DNA of 64,000 nucleotides from Siphonodentalium dalli (Eukaryota > Mollusca > Scaphopoda > Gadilida > Siphonodentaliidae), in the NCBI GenBank assembly GCA_032622095.1, contig CP136066.1, forward strand, positions 101,453,319 through 101,517,318, written 5' to 3'. A model generated the notes under the pieces. The model was not told where the DNA came from. It ran no database searches and was given only the letters and a program-made list of their open reading frames with translations. Of the stretch, positions 61,101 through 63,821 are shown piece by piece (positions within the stretch are counted from its first letter, which is position 1; every line of letters begins with the position of its first letter). The position numbers were made by a program, and so were the translations under genes.

Positions 61101-61893
61101 ACTCGCATTCAGATTTGTTCAAAGGAGGTCACCAGGTCAAATAGTTGTGAAGCCAGTAATTCTTAAAACGACTTCTCAAGAACCATCAGGCCAATTTAGC
61201 TTATATTTGGTATGGAGGTTCCTTGTGTGACTGGGATTCAAAGTTGTTCAAACTTTACGATGACCGTTTTTTTAATCAAATTAATTTAGATAACTCGTTG
61301 GTTCAAGGTGGATACCCCACTGCTCAATGGAGATCCTCTAGCTACGTCCCTTCTTTAGAACTACTTGTATTTAAGTGATTTTGACAATTACTGACTGTCT
61401 TGTCTTCAGAGTGTCAGTCTTTACAATCAGGTGAGCGTCTCAACAGTCATTTACTGTGTTGTTTACTGAGATAGCTGTAGCAATTGATCACATGCTTAAC
61501 AAATTTTTCAATATAGTTACCAATTACAGTAATAACACCAGGAAACTGAACTCAGAACTGGGTCTGTTTGATCTCCATTCCGCGAGTGTTTGTATAAATA
61601 ACAAAATGCAATTATTTCTTACTGATTAAAAGTTTCCCAGACAGATTGAATGCGAATAAAAATGTTGCATGCGTGAGTTTTCACGTATATACACATTCAT
61701 TGAAAAACAAAACATTTACTTGAAGATTATATGGCCTTTTGAGATAATTTGTGTAATTTTGTAGATAAAGGGTGCATCAAGAGTGGATGAGTTGAAAGCT
61801 CGAGCACAGATCTTATTGGAGAAAGCGAGGAGAGAAGCTGCCGAGGAGAGAGAATCTGCTTCTCATCGAGATGAAACTATTGCTGAAATGAAG
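19038..61893 (+). CDS. EHBP1: EH domain-binding protein 1 orthologue, 13 coding exons, 3' end outside window
   Basis: Thirteen exons join in phase to about 765 residues. They hold an N-terminal C2 domain (about 10-160), an acidic linker with NPF at 222-224, more NPF motifs at 253-255, 261-263 and 289-291, a basic Ser/Pro-rich stretch, a single CH domain (about 435-538), a Ser-rich tail with NPF at 667-669, and a charged helix (723-765). The opening [11 protein letters not shown] and the order C2-NPF-CH are those of EHBP1. Family knowledge: the C2 domain binds phosphoinositides, NPF motifs bind EHD proteins, the CH domain bears on actin, and a C-terminal bMERB domain binds Rab8/Rab10 in endosomal recycling. 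The bMERB part is not in the window. All introns use GT-AG. The longest intron is 10.6 kb. Confidence 0.96.
19788..19845 (+). CDS. EHBP1: EHBP1 coding exon 2
   Basis: Acceptor TTTTCTACAG, donor CAG|GTATG. It completes the split Trp codon and encodes [19 protein letters not shown], part of the C2 domain (the WTRR-RRKS strand is conserved in EHBP1). Ends in phase 0. Confidence 0.95.
20008..20266. mobile_element. TTAA-type MITE family D, copy 2 (intron 2)
   Basis: It is bounded by TTAA at 20008-20011 and 20263-20266. The ends are ACTTTAATGACTGGAGCTTC and, inverse, GAAGCTCTATCATGGAATGG. Two palindromes of the CATTCTCTTATATATG...CATATATAAGAGAATG type lie inside. The overlapping 148-codon frame 20041-20487 is repeat-derived. 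Confidence 0.82.
20591..20854. mobile_element. TTAA-type MITE family D, copy 3 (intron 2)
   Basis: This is a well kept copy: TTAACCCTTTCATGACTGGA at the left, TCATCATGAAAGGGTTAA at the right. Two internal palindromes stand on either side of a spacer with GTCTTGATCTTCTAAG. Confidence 0.88.
21015..21164 (+). CDS. EHBP1: EHBP1 coding exon 3
   Basis: Acceptor TTGTTTTTAG, donor GAT|GTGAG. Encodes 50 residues of the C2 domain, including [14 protein letters not shown] and [16 protein letters not shown]. The NPYRG and DKxWTF words are characteristic of EHBP1-type C2 domains. Phase 0 at both ends. Confidence 0.95.
21225..21254. repeat. Left remnant of a family C MITE
   Basis: GTGTGTATGTCATTTGCAGA followed by ATGAGGTCCC matches the family C end. 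The copy is broken by repeat A and continues near 22052. Confidence 0.65.
21255..22050. mobile_element. Dispersed repeat A, copy 2 (intron 3)
   Basis: Starts CAGTGAAAGTTCCAGGGATT and follows copy 1 at 7742-8540 almost base by base, with small indels, to the shared GATATGAATTGGGACC and AAATTGAAAAAAA. It sits inside a family C MITE. Confidence 0.78.
22052..22110. repeat. Right remnant of a family C MITE
   Basis: GCATAGAGAGCTAGCATCAC, AACCTCATTCTGC and CTTAGGCCTC match the inner part of long family C copies (compare 14728-14770). About 25 bases expected between the two remnants are missing. Confidence 0.6.
22111..23620. other. Intron 3, no recognised element
   Basis: About 1.5 kb of intronic DNA with only short ORFs. 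Neither a repeat boundary nor a conserved element was seen. Confidence 0.4.
23622..23706. mobile_element. Right-end fragment of family D MITE (intron 3)
   Basis: CTCGCATATATAAGAAAATG, GATCTTTAATGCTGCACCAG and TCCCATCATGAAAGAGTTA match the right half of family D. The left half is missing. The fragment ends about 30 bp before the acceptor of exon 4. Confidence 0.7.
23738..23916 (+). CDS. EHBP1: EHBP1 coding exon 4
   Basis: Acceptor TTTTCTATCTACAAG, donor AC|GTAAGT. Encodes the last strands of the C2 domain: [15 protein letters not shown], then [14 protein letters not shown] and [10 protein letters not shown]. Ends in phase 2 (split Thr codon). Confidence 0.95.
24155..24440 (+). repeat. Repeat S, uninterrupted copy (intron 4)
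   Basis: The inverse of 12950-13143 plus 14254-14330, here in one piece. It shows the sequence into which the repeat R plus LINE block inserted in the other copy. Confidence 0.65.
24563..24817. mobile_element. hAT-like MITE family C, copy with perfect TSD (intron 4)
   Basis: The ends are CAAGCCTTGAAATAGTGTGT and its inverse ACACACTATTTCAAGGCTTG. TTGGGGAC flanks both sides (24555-24562 and 24818-24825). Inside are two inverted units of GCAGAATGAGG(T)...GGTGAATTTAGTGATG. An 8-bp TSD points to hAT. Confidence 0.9.
25187..25424. mobile_element. hAT-like MITE family C, copy with TSD (intron 4)
   Basis: Left end CAAGCCTTGAAATAGGGTGT. The right end is shortened to GACACACTAGTTTG. CAGATAAT lies on both sides (25179-25186 and 25425-25432). 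Confidence 0.87.
25441..25884. mobile_element. MITE T with long inverted repeats (intron 4)
   Basis: The arms are about 80 bp and imperfect: TTAAAGGCCCACTTAATTTT and CACATTATATACAACTTATT on the left face AATTAAGTCGGCCTTTAA and TGTTGTATATAATGTG on the right. The superfamily is unknown. The short repeated TTAA-like ends do not decide it. Confidence 0.75.
26131..26318. repeat. Tandem duplication of about 95 bp (intron 4)
   Basis: Two adjacent units share TGTGCTC, CCACCTG, TGATGTCATCA, TCCATGATTTGCT and TGTGATTGACAGGTGTCAGG. The function is unknown. Confidence 0.75.
26520..27150 (+). repeat. TATACCCCC-type repeat with poly-C start (intron 4)
   Basis: It opens with a run of about 17 C inside TATACCCC...GGGGGGGTATACTGG and GTCCGTCGTCCGTCATCC. 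Degenerate units of about 165 bp follow, each with ACCATGGGAAC(C/T)TGTGCACC and GATTATGACGTCTGTC. It ends GGGGGGTATCCGTAGTCCCA and CACACCTCTAGTTAA. Related to 46537-47150. Confidence 0.75.
27146..27296 (+). repeat. Second, truncated TATACCCCC-type repeat (intron 4)
   Basis: TATACCCCCACTAGATTGAC is followed by a TCTGTCTGTCCATCTGTCCG run. The copy is cut by the TTAA element starting at 27297. Confidence 0.65.
27297..27557. mobile_element. TTAA-type MITE family D, copy (intron 4)
   Basis: TTAA at 27297-27300 and 27554-27557. Ends CCCTTCCATGACGGGAGCTG and CTCCAGTCATGGAAGGG. Two full palindromes of the CATTCTCTTATATATGCGAG type with CTATGGGAG centres are very well kept. Confidence 0.9.
27720..27818. 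mobile_element. Right half of TTAA-type MITE family E, interrupted
   Basis: ATAACAGACCATTCCGATGC and TATAACTGAGTGGGAGAATC match 59245-59295. The remaining end lies after the inserted hAT-like element, at 29218-29231 (AAAGAGTTAA). Confidence 0.75.
27819..29217. mobile_element. hAT-like element P with transposase remains (intron 4)
   Basis: The ends CAGGGTTCCCGC and GCAGGAACCCTG fit the classical hAT CAGGGNTNCC pattern. Both subterminal regions are filled with CCTTGAAAACCCTTGAAT repeats (27836-27932 and 29103-29190). ATAGA lies on each side (27814-27818 and 29218-29222), a 5-bp duplication as reported for the hAT5 group. It inserted into a family E MITE. Confidence 0.82.
28259..29041 (+). pseudogene. 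hAT-like transposase remnant, frameshifted
   Basis: The first frame (28259-28471) reads [32 protein letters not shown] and [11 protein letters not shown], a Cys-Cys-His-His zinc-finger-like N-terminus. The next parts, in other frames (28604-28801, 28813-29043), hold [30 protein letters not shown] and [11 protein letters not shown]. The DES-N and LDVYIRYWD words are typical of a large hAT-like transposase family in aquatic animals. The C-terminal catalytic half is absent. A poly-Gln stretch (28516-28532) marks the linker. Confidence 0.75.
29250..29725. mobile_element. Foldback element Q (intron 4)
   Basis: Left GAGCATGCCATGAATATCTA, TCTGGCTAACGCCCGTAGAG and TCCACCAG face right CTGGTGGATTATCACC, CTCTACGGGCGTTAGCCAGA and GATTCATGGCATGAT. 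A second inverted pair lies inside (AAGAAATATATT with TTATCTGTTCCTTAAT). It ends about 75 bp before the acceptor of exon 5. Confidence 0.78.
29802..30031 (+). CDS. EHBP1: EHBP1 coding exon 5
   Basis: Acceptor CTTTCATCCAG, donor G|GTATTT. Encodes [20 protein letters not shown], the conserved segment just after the C2 domain, then an acidic run ([12 protein letters not shown]) and the first NPF motif ([10 protein letters not shown], residues 222-224). Begins by completing a Thr codon and ends in phase 1. Confidence 0.95.
30553..30636. mobile_element. Right-end fragment of family D MITE (intron 5)
   Basis: GAGACTCGCATATATAAGAG, GGTCTTTAATGCTGCACCAG and CAGCTCCCATCATGAAAGAG. The left half is missing. 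Confidence 0.7.
30637..32099. other. Intron 5, no recognised element
   Basis: AT-rich intronic DNA. A stretch near 30728-30830 (CATGACTACC, then GGGTAGGGTG) resembles 17770-17860. Confidence 0.4.
32100..32385 (-). mobile_element. Dispersed repeat R, copy 2 (intron 5)
   Basis: On the minus strand it starts TATTTTGGAACTTCTGTCTA, carries CTGCTCGACCGATCCAACTC and ends CCCAGACAAAGTCGGG and CAGCTTGTATTATATATT. This matches the two ends of 13144-13780. Confidence 0.6.
32400..32722 (-). pseudogene. LINE open reading frame, C-terminal fragment, antisense to EHBP1
   Basis: The minus frame opens with an [20 protein letters not shown] stretch and continues [15 protein letters not shown]. The C-x(n)-ED-E-x-H-x-L-x-C-x-x-Y pattern is the Cys/His tail after the RT domain of many LINEs. 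The frame stays open through repeat R to 32267 but the family-like part stops near 32400. No RT core is attached. Confidence 0.68.
32914..33149. mobile_element. Mariner-like palindromic MITE, diverged copy (intron 5)
   Basis: Left ACAGTAATGCCCTAAATAAT. The right half has GAGAGCTTTCCGATGAATGG, AACAAGCCATATTTCC and TTAGGGCATTACTGTA, nearly identical to the right arm of the perfect palindrome at 61916-62132. The left arm is much changed. Confidence 0.75.
33746..34190. mobile_element. MITE family C, diverged long copy (intron 5)
   Basis: Left CAAGCCTGAATTTATTATTT and CTGACATTTGCAGGATTAGG. Right CTCATTCTGCAAACGTCAGA and CACACTAAATTCAGGTT. The long centre matches 14760-14960. Confidence 0.75.
34191..35130. 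other. Intron 5, no recognised element
   Basis: AT-rich intronic DNA with no repeat ends or coding signal recognised. Confidence 0.4.
35134..35200. mobile_element. Left-end fragment of family D MITE (intron 5)
   Basis: GTTAACCCTTTAATGACCGG and AGCTGTGATGGTGCAG match the left end of family D. The remainder is missing. Confidence 0.6.
35344..35833 (+). CDS. EHBP1: EHBP1 coding exon 6
   Basis: Acceptor TTTGTCCAG, donor AAAAG|GTAAG. Encodes residues 240-403, starting [20 protein letters not shown]. It carries three NPF motifs (253-255, 261-263, 289-291), the usual ligands of EHD-type EH domains, each in acidic surroundings. A basic Lys-rich stretch and a Pro-rich run ([12 protein letters not shown]) follow. 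It looks largely disordered. Ends in phase 2. Confidence 0.95.
35852..36040. mobile_element. MITE family C, left-end copy close to exon 6 donor (intron 6)
   Basis: CAAGCTTGAAATGGTGTGTC and ATTTGCAGAATGAGGTCCCC, then CTTAGGCCTCATCATCTGGG as in the long copy at 14658. The right end is missing. It starts 18 bp after the last exon base. Confidence 0.7.
36263..36516. mobile_element. hAT-like MITE family C, copy with TSD (intron 6)
   Basis: CAAGCCTTGAAATAGTGAGC faces CACACTATTTCAAGGCTTG. Flanks ATAGTATG (36255-36262) and ATAGTATT (36517-36524) agree at 7 of 8 bases. Confidence 0.88.
36708..36759 (+). CDS. EHBP1: EHBP1 coding exon 7
   Basis: Acceptor TTTTATTCAG, donor GAG|GTGAG. It completes a Ser codon and encodes [17 protein letters not shown]. 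The exon repeats the SPEKR / TPEKR wording of the end of exon 6. It is short and could be alternatively used, because skipping it would change the frame (52 nt). Ends in phase 0. Confidence 0.9.
37258..37468. mobile_element. MITE M (intron 7)
   Basis: Left GCTTGCCGCACATCATGCAA faces right TTGCATCATGTGTGGTCGGC. CAACAATTGTTGC-like words recur inside. No clear target duplication was seen. Confidence 0.7.
37537..37789. mobile_element. TTAA-type MITE family D, copy (intron 7)
   Basis: TTAA at 37537-37540 and 37786-37789. Ends CCATTTCATGATGGGAGCTG and GCTCCAGTCATGGAAGGG. Two palindromes, of which the left is damaged and the right is intact. Confidence 0.88.
37850..38115. mobile_element. Fragment of foldback element Q, split by a MITE (intron 7)
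   Basis: CAGGTTTTGAACTGGTGTAAT before, and ATCTCTACTGGTGTAGCCAG plus AGTAGAGATTCATGAATC after, match 29660-29710. A family C MITE (37891-38060) interrupts it. Confidence 0.6.
37891..38060. mobile_element. hAT-like MITE family C, short copy (intron 7)
   Basis: CAAGCCTTGAAATAGTGTGT at the left, GACACTATTTCAAGGCTTG at the right, with an internal deletion. The flanks GTGTAAT and ATGTAAT nearly repeat. Confidence 0.82.
38164..38339 (+). CDS. EHBP1: EHBP1 coding exon 8 (CH domain, first part)
   Basis: Acceptor CACACTTTCAG, donor AT|GTGAG. Encodes [20 protein letters not shown], then [20 protein letters not shown] and [18 protein letters not shown]. The LIGWC, F-TTSWR(N/D)G and HKFRPDL words are the signature of a single calponin-homology domain of the EHBP1/MICAL/spectrin type. 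Ends in phase 2. Confidence 0.97.
38345..39208. other. Intron 8 start, no recognised element
   Basis: Intronic DNA with small ORFs that resemble nothing known. The next recognisable feature is the hAT-like insertion at 39217. Confidence 0.4.
39217..41221. mobile_element. hAT-like element K, 2.0 kb, perfect 8-bp TSD (intron 8)
   Basis: TAGTGATGCGGACCGGACCG at the left faces GGTCCGGTCCGATCCGCATC-ACTA at the right. ATTGATTG flanks both ends exactly (39209-39216 and 41222-41229). The subterminal regions are dense in GGACCGG/CCGGTCC words (39222-39320; 41097-41212), probably transposase-binding repeats. No transposase frame is left. A second hAT-like element is nested at 40155-41033. Confidence 0.9.
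40155..41033. mobile_element. hAT-like element L nested in K, perfect 8-bp TSD
   Basis: Left end CAGCCTGTTTACTTTC, right end GAAAGTAAACAGGTCTG (inverse, one indel). GTATGGAC flanks it exactly (40147-40154 and 41034-41041). AATAGGGAGATTT and AATCGGGAGATTTCG words recur near the ends. There is no transposase frame. Confidence 0.88.
41679..41727 (+). CDS. EHBP1: EHBP1 coding exon 9 (CH domain, middle)
   Basis: Acceptor TTTTATTTACAG, donor AAG|GTAAGT. It completes Ile and encodes [16 protein letters not shown], the middle of the CH domain (D-Y-x-SLNP-DIK is conserved). At 49 nt it is short, and skipping it would break the frame. Ends in phase 0. Confidence 0.95.
41916..42080 (+). repeat. TATACGCCC-type repeat, left part (intron 9)
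   Basis: TATACGCCCATTTGGGTTGT and GTCCGTCTGG, running to GAGTTATGCCCC. The right part is at 43817-43920 (ending GAAACGGGCATATTATG). The Helentron-like element sits between. Confidence 0.6.
42081..43816. mobile_element. Helentron-like tandem-array element, copy 2 (intron 9)
   Basis: Same ends as 9377-11174: TTTTAGCTCAACTTTACTTT at the left, CCAAGTTGAGCTACAGTGTC and ATTGACACTTTCATTT at the right, with the AGTGTC-ATT-GACACT hairpin. About ten units of roughly 160 bp lie between. It splits a TATACGCCC-type repeat within a run of T. Confidence 0.85.
43817..43920 (+). repeat. TATACGCCC-type repeat, right part (intron 9)
   Basis: TACTTAGATTTTATTTTTG continues the repeat left at 42080, and CCAGAAACGGGCATATTATG is inverse-like to its start. 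Confidence 0.5.
44054..45085. mobile_element. TTAA-type MITE family D, expanded 1-kb copy (intron 9)
   Basis: TTAA at 44054-44057 and 45082-45085, with ends CCCTTCCATGACTGCAGCTT and CTCCAGTCATGGAAAGG. The centre has grown. Near 44170-44600 about six direct units of some 65 bp carry TTGGCTTACAAGGTCAAGGT and ATGATTCTCTTATATATGTG. From about 44600 to 45040 come five or so palindromes of the CTCTTATATATG...CATATATAAGAG type. It ends 59 bp before exon 10. Confidence 0.9.
45145..45713 (+). CDS. EHBP1: EHBP1 coding exon 10 (CH domain end and Ser-rich tail)
   Basis: Acceptor TTCCATAATTCCAG, donor GG|GTGAG. Encodes [20 protein letters not shown], then [20 protein letters not shown] (last CH helices), then a Ser/Thr/Pro-rich region with SKSPSSDS and [10 protein letters not shown], and the fifth NPF motif at 667-669 (LNPFDEDED). 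It is the longest exon (569 nt). Ends in phase 2. Confidence 0.96.
45714..46017. other. Intron 10 start, no recognised element
   Basis: The frame of exon 10 stops three bases into the intron. The ORF at 45714-45977 is intronic and resembles nothing known. Confidence 0.5.
46018..46187. mobile_element. Left part of a family D MITE, broken by a 5-kb element (intron 10)
   Basis: CCCTTTCATGACGGGAGCTG, a full palindrome, then CCAATGTATTCTCTTATATA, where the TIR of the 5-kb element starts. ATATGCGAG on the far side (51223-51231) is the expected next part. The rest of the MITE is gone. Confidence 0.78.
46537..47150 (+). repeat. TATACCCCC-type repeat with GTCC microsatellite
   Basis: It starts TATACCCCCACTTTCGAAGA with the inverse GAAAATGGGGGGTATACTGG. 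A run of about ten GTCC units follows (46612-46649). Three degenerate units of about 180 bp contain ACTTAATAACTTTAACAAAT and TATGAACCGATTTCAATAAT. It ends GGTGGGGGTATGCTAGCACT. Confidence 0.8.
47390..48175. repeat. Array of about 30 short palindromes (AGATATCT core)
   Basis: Across about 790 bases the core GAGATATCTC or CAGATATCTG recurs roughly every 26 bases with flanks AAGGAGATATCTCCTTGG or AAGCAGATATCTGCTTGG. These are separated by short linkers such as GGATCC, ATTATG and AAATATTTTC. Every unit is itself a perfect or near-perfect palindrome, so all six frames stay open for long stretches with RYLL/EIS/DIC peptides. Those ORFs are not genes. Confidence 0.93.
48180..50925. other. Interior of the 5-kb element, nothing recognised
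   Basis: AT-rich sequence with a poly-G run near 48822-48832. The ORFs are short (at most 66 codons) and resemble no transposase. Part of it may be older intron sequence carried between the TIRs. Confidence 0.4.
51262..52574. mobile_element. hAT element J, 1.3 kb, perfect 8-bp TSD (intron 10)
   Basis: TAGTGCTGGGACGGTTG at the left faces CAACCGTCCCAGCACTA at the right, exactly inverse. TTGATTTG flanks both (51254-51261 and 52575-52582). Subterminal CCGGTTA/TAACCGG words recur. It keeps a piece of transposase coding sequence (51749-51960), so it looks like an internal deletion derivative. Confidence 0.92.
51749..51965 (+). pseudogene. BED zinc-finger exon of a hAT transposase, frameshifted
   Basis: From ATG at 51749 the frame reads [18 protein letters not shown]. 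After a one-frame change it continues [19 protein letters not shown] and MKSHIQK. W-x-H, C-x-x-C and H-x(n)-N/H spacing is that of a BED finger, the DNA-binding N-terminus of hAT transposases. The final His appears replaced (KIQN). The catalytic part is absent. Confidence 0.75.
52634..52881. mobile_element. TTAA-type MITE family E, copy 1 (intron 10)
   Basis: TTAACCCTTTCTTTACTAAA at the left, TTCAGTAAAGAAAAGGTTAA at the right. The interior has TTGTTGAGCTTATTATCTGA and TATAACTGAGTGGGAGAATC. Confidence 0.85.
53014..53351. mobile_element. TTAA-type MITE V (intron 10)
   Basis: TTAACCCTTTGGAGAGTATT at the left faces CTACCTGCCAAAGGGTTAA at the right. Subterminal GTCATATACATGACATCATG and GGTGACATATATG are roughly inverse. 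Its right TTAA is shared with the next element. Confidence 0.75.
53348..53558. mobile_element. TTAA-type MITE family D, copy adjoining V (intron 10)
   Basis: TTAA, then CCCTGTGCCAATTCATTCTC (outer left end lost), two palindromes, then CTCCCATCATGAAAGGGTTAA. Confidence 0.82.
53590..56220. mobile_element. Helentron-like tandem-array element, copy 3 (intron 10)
   Basis: Left TTTAGCTCAACTTTACTTTG, about fifteen units of roughly 165 bp, right CCAAGTTGAGCTACAGTGTC and ATTGACACTTTCATTT with the hairpin at 56199-56213. It is the longest of the three copies. The 60-codon frames that recur in its units on the minus strand are by-products of the repeat. Confidence 0.87.
56323..56338 (+). CDS. EHBP1: EHBP1 coding exon 11, 16-nt microexon
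   Basis: A strong acceptor (CTCTCTCTCTCTTTTATTTCAG) is followed by only 16 bases and a strong donor (CAG|GTAAGT). It completes the split Gly codon and encodes SSGEQ, restoring phase 0 for exon 12. Both splice signals and the phase fit. The sequence itself is too short to prove homology. Skipping it would shift the frame between exons 10 and 12. Confidence 0.8.
56759..58716 (+). mobile_element. Second Helentron-like family O, copy 1 (intron 11)
   Basis: Starts TTTTTAGCTCACCAGAGACG with the hairpin CCAGAGAC-GAA-GTCTCTGG. It holds about eight degenerate units (GGTCACTGGGTCAAATAG, CATAACT, TAGTAATTCTTAAA, ACCATCAGG). It ends GTCTGGTGAGCGACCCCACA and the hairpin ACAGTC-ATT-GACTGT (58693-58707). 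The plan is the same as in the TAGCTCAAC family. Confidence 0.75.
59067..59316. mobile_element. TTAA-type MITE family E, copy 2 (intron 11)
   Basis: TTAACCCTTTCTATACTAAA at the left faces TTTAGTATAGATAGAGTTGA at the right. It contains TTTGTTGAACTTATTGTCTA and AATAATAGACCATTCCAATG. It ends 87 bp before exon 12. Confidence 0.85.
59404..59499 (+). CDS. EHBP1: EHBP1 coding exon 12
   Basis: Acceptor TTTTTCAATATTCAG, donor AAT|GTATGT. Encodes [20 protein letters not shown] and [12 protein letters not shown], a basic/Ser-rich linker. RSASMDS could be a phosphorylation site (inference). Phase 0 at both ends, 96 nt, so it could be skipped without a frame change. Confidence 0.88.
59636..59841. mobile_element. 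hAT-like MITE family C, copy with perfect TSD (intron 12)
   Basis: CAAGTCTTGAAATAGTGTGC faces CACACTATTTCAAGGCTTG. GTCCTTGT lies on both sides (59628-59635 and 59842-59849). Confidence 0.9.
59859..60107. mobile_element. TTAA-type MITE family D, copy (intron 12)
   Basis: TTAA at 59859-59862 and 60104-60107, ends CCCTTCCATGACTGAAGCTT and AGCTCCCAACATGAAAGGG. Two palindromes lie inside. It starts 9 bp after the neighbouring family C duplication. Confidence 0.88.
60108..60980. other. Intron 12, no recognised element
   Basis: Intronic DNA. A 94-codon minus-strand ORF (60352-60636) has no recognised motif and no sign of coding bias. Confidence 0.4.
60985..61466 (+). mobile_element. Helentron-like family O, copy 2, shortened (intron 12)
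   Basis: TTTTTTGCTCACCTGAGACA at the left, GTTCCCTAGGTGACTCGCAT inside, and CAGGTGAGCGTCTCAACAGT with ACAGTCATTTACTGTG at the right. It matches both ends of 56759-58716 but has few units. Confidence 0.7.
61765..61893 (+). CDS. EHBP1: EHBP1 coding exon 13 (last in window)
   Basis: Acceptor GTGTAATTTTGTAG, donor AAG|GTATAC. Encodes [20 protein letters not shown] and [20 protein letters not shown], an amphipathic charged helix like the ELKERAR-LLE-AR region of EHBP1 that comes before the C-terminal coiled coil. Ends in phase 0. No further coding exon was found up to 64000. Confidence 0.93.
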
Positions 61894-61915
61894 GTATACA
61901 TAAAGAATATCCATA

Positions 61916-62132
61916 TACAGTAATGCTCTAATTAATCGACTCTTTAACCAGAGCAGAATTATGGGTAACTTTTCAGGATTTAGTTGGAAATATGGCTTGT
62001 TGCCATTCATCGGAAAGCTCTCCCCGAGAGCTTTCCGATGAATGGCAACAAGCCATATTTCCAACTAAATCCTGAAAAGTTACCCATAATTCTGCTCTGG
62101 TTAAAGAGTCGATTAATTAGGGCATTACTGTA
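61916..62132. mobile_element. Near-perfect palindromic MITE, Tc1/mariner-like (intron 13)
   Basis: Two arms of 107 bp (61916-62022 and 62026-62132) are inverse with about one mismatch, around a 3-base loop CCC. The ends read TA-CAGTAATGC(T/C)CTAAT... and ...GGCATTACTG-TA. TA flanks and a CAGT start fit Tc1/mariner. A worn relative is at 32914-33149. It starts 23 bp after exon 13. Confidence 0.88.
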
Positions 62133-63469
62133 GTTTGATAAGATACAAGGTTTATTTTCGCGATTATGCTGAATCATTTATGAGCGAAAATATTCCTTGT
62201 TTCTCATCAAACTATATTGGCATTGTTTTTATCCATCACCGAATTTAAAAGTCGTTAACGTTTACTAAATTTGTTTCAATGGGATAAAAAATTAATGGGG
62301 AATTTCTTTAGGAAACATTTAAAATAAAATCGATTGCAAGATTTTCAGTTGTAGTTCTAAGCACGTAACTTTATTATGAAAGTTGATGTAGCCATTCTTG
62401 CTTTATTTTAGCATGTGCTAAAGTAAAGCCATAGTTTATTATGCCGTCTTTATCTATATAGTAGATGACAAAGATGATGGATAAATTATTTTATTATATG
62501 CTTTACAGTGAAATAACTCTTAAACGGCTGGATAATAAACTCTGTATCAATCGCATGTCCCAGCGAGCAAATATGATTTTGTCATTTCCTTTTCATATTT
62601 ACCTTCATAATATTGCTACCAGCAAATCATGGTTGCATGCTATAACTAGAAAATGTGCCATGAAGCCACTGGACTATTTATTTTATGTTATAAAAATGTT
62701 ATTAATGTTATTTAACATGGGACTAATAATTGAGCTTCATTCTCTGTGTTGTTATTTATATTAATCTTGCATATTATGACACTTTTGGCGAACATTAATG
62801 GGGAATATTTTGTAATGCGGAAGCAAGCTTCTTTCATTGAAAGTAGTCTGTTGGCGATCAGCTGACTTGTCTTTGTCAACATTTAATTTAGCAAAACAAG
62901 CGCATGAGAGAAAAAAATGGTAAATTCAAATAACAAAAACACATATAATAAAACGGAGCCTTCGCCTTTTGACTAAATCAGTATTTGCTTGTACCCACTC
63001 ATGATAATTCTCGTATTCAGTAAAAATCTACAGGTATCCTTATCTACCAGTTATCAAATATCTCCATATTATAGCAGATATGTTATTTTTCAAATTTGTA
63101 TATATATGGCACAGATGAAGTTGGTTCGTACTTAATAAGACTTTTGATTCCACACATTCAAATGTCAGACCAACTTACATCCATAATCAATGGAACACAA
63201 CAGGAGCAACATCCATTTCTTATATATACACTCAGCAGACAGATTCGATATAAAAGTTCAACGATATTTTGTCAGTTTCAATCACAAGTAATAAGTGGGT
63301 CTTGGTACAATGATGTCATTTCAACCAACCACGGTTCTGTTTCATGTTGGCATAAATGCATATGTGAGTTTAAATTTATGGAGATAAGAGTTCAAGACTT
63401 TTTATTTTAAAACAAGAGTCAAGATGCTAATGATGATGTTCACAACAAAGAGCCTCAATAAATGTTGCA
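62133..63469. other. Intron 13, no recognised element
   Basis: AT-rich intronic DNA. The ORFs at 62465-62764 and 63096-63410 have no recognisable motif and no splice-compatible role. Confidence 0.4.
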
Positions 63470-63717
63470 TTAACCCTTTGAGTGCCAGGGGCCAATCTCA
63501 TCGGCTCTAAACCTACAAAATAAGTCTGTTAAAGAATATAAGAATAAATTAGTAAAATTGTAAAAAATTAAAAAAAAAAAAAAAAAAAAAATTGTTAGGC
63601 CAATGCATTCTCTTATATATGCGAGGCGACCAAAGGTCGACTCTCATATATAAGAGAATGCATTGGCACAGGGTATATGGGTTGATACAAAAATCGACCT
63701 GGCACTCAAAGGGTTAA
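63470..63717. mobile_element. TTAA-type MITE D', perfect 20-bp TIR (intron 13)
   Basis: TTAACCCTTTGAGTGCCAGG is exactly inverse to CCTGGCACTCAAAGGGTTAA. The core is the family D palindrome (CCAATGCATTCTCTTATATA ... TATATAAGAGAATGCATTGG), although these TIRs differ from those of family D after CCCTTT. A poly-A tract (about 19 A) precedes the core. Confidence 0.9.
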
Positions 63718-63821
63718 CAAAGACCAATGCAAAACCTTTTATGTAAACTTTTCCACAATTGCATTAGAAATAACATAAACTGGACATCATTATAATGATA
63801 AAGTACAACTGCGGCTAATTA

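Noticed and set aside
61813-62064. 83-codon minus-strand ORF across exon 13 and the palindrome
   Set aside because: It combines antisense of a real exon with one arm of a palindromic MITE.
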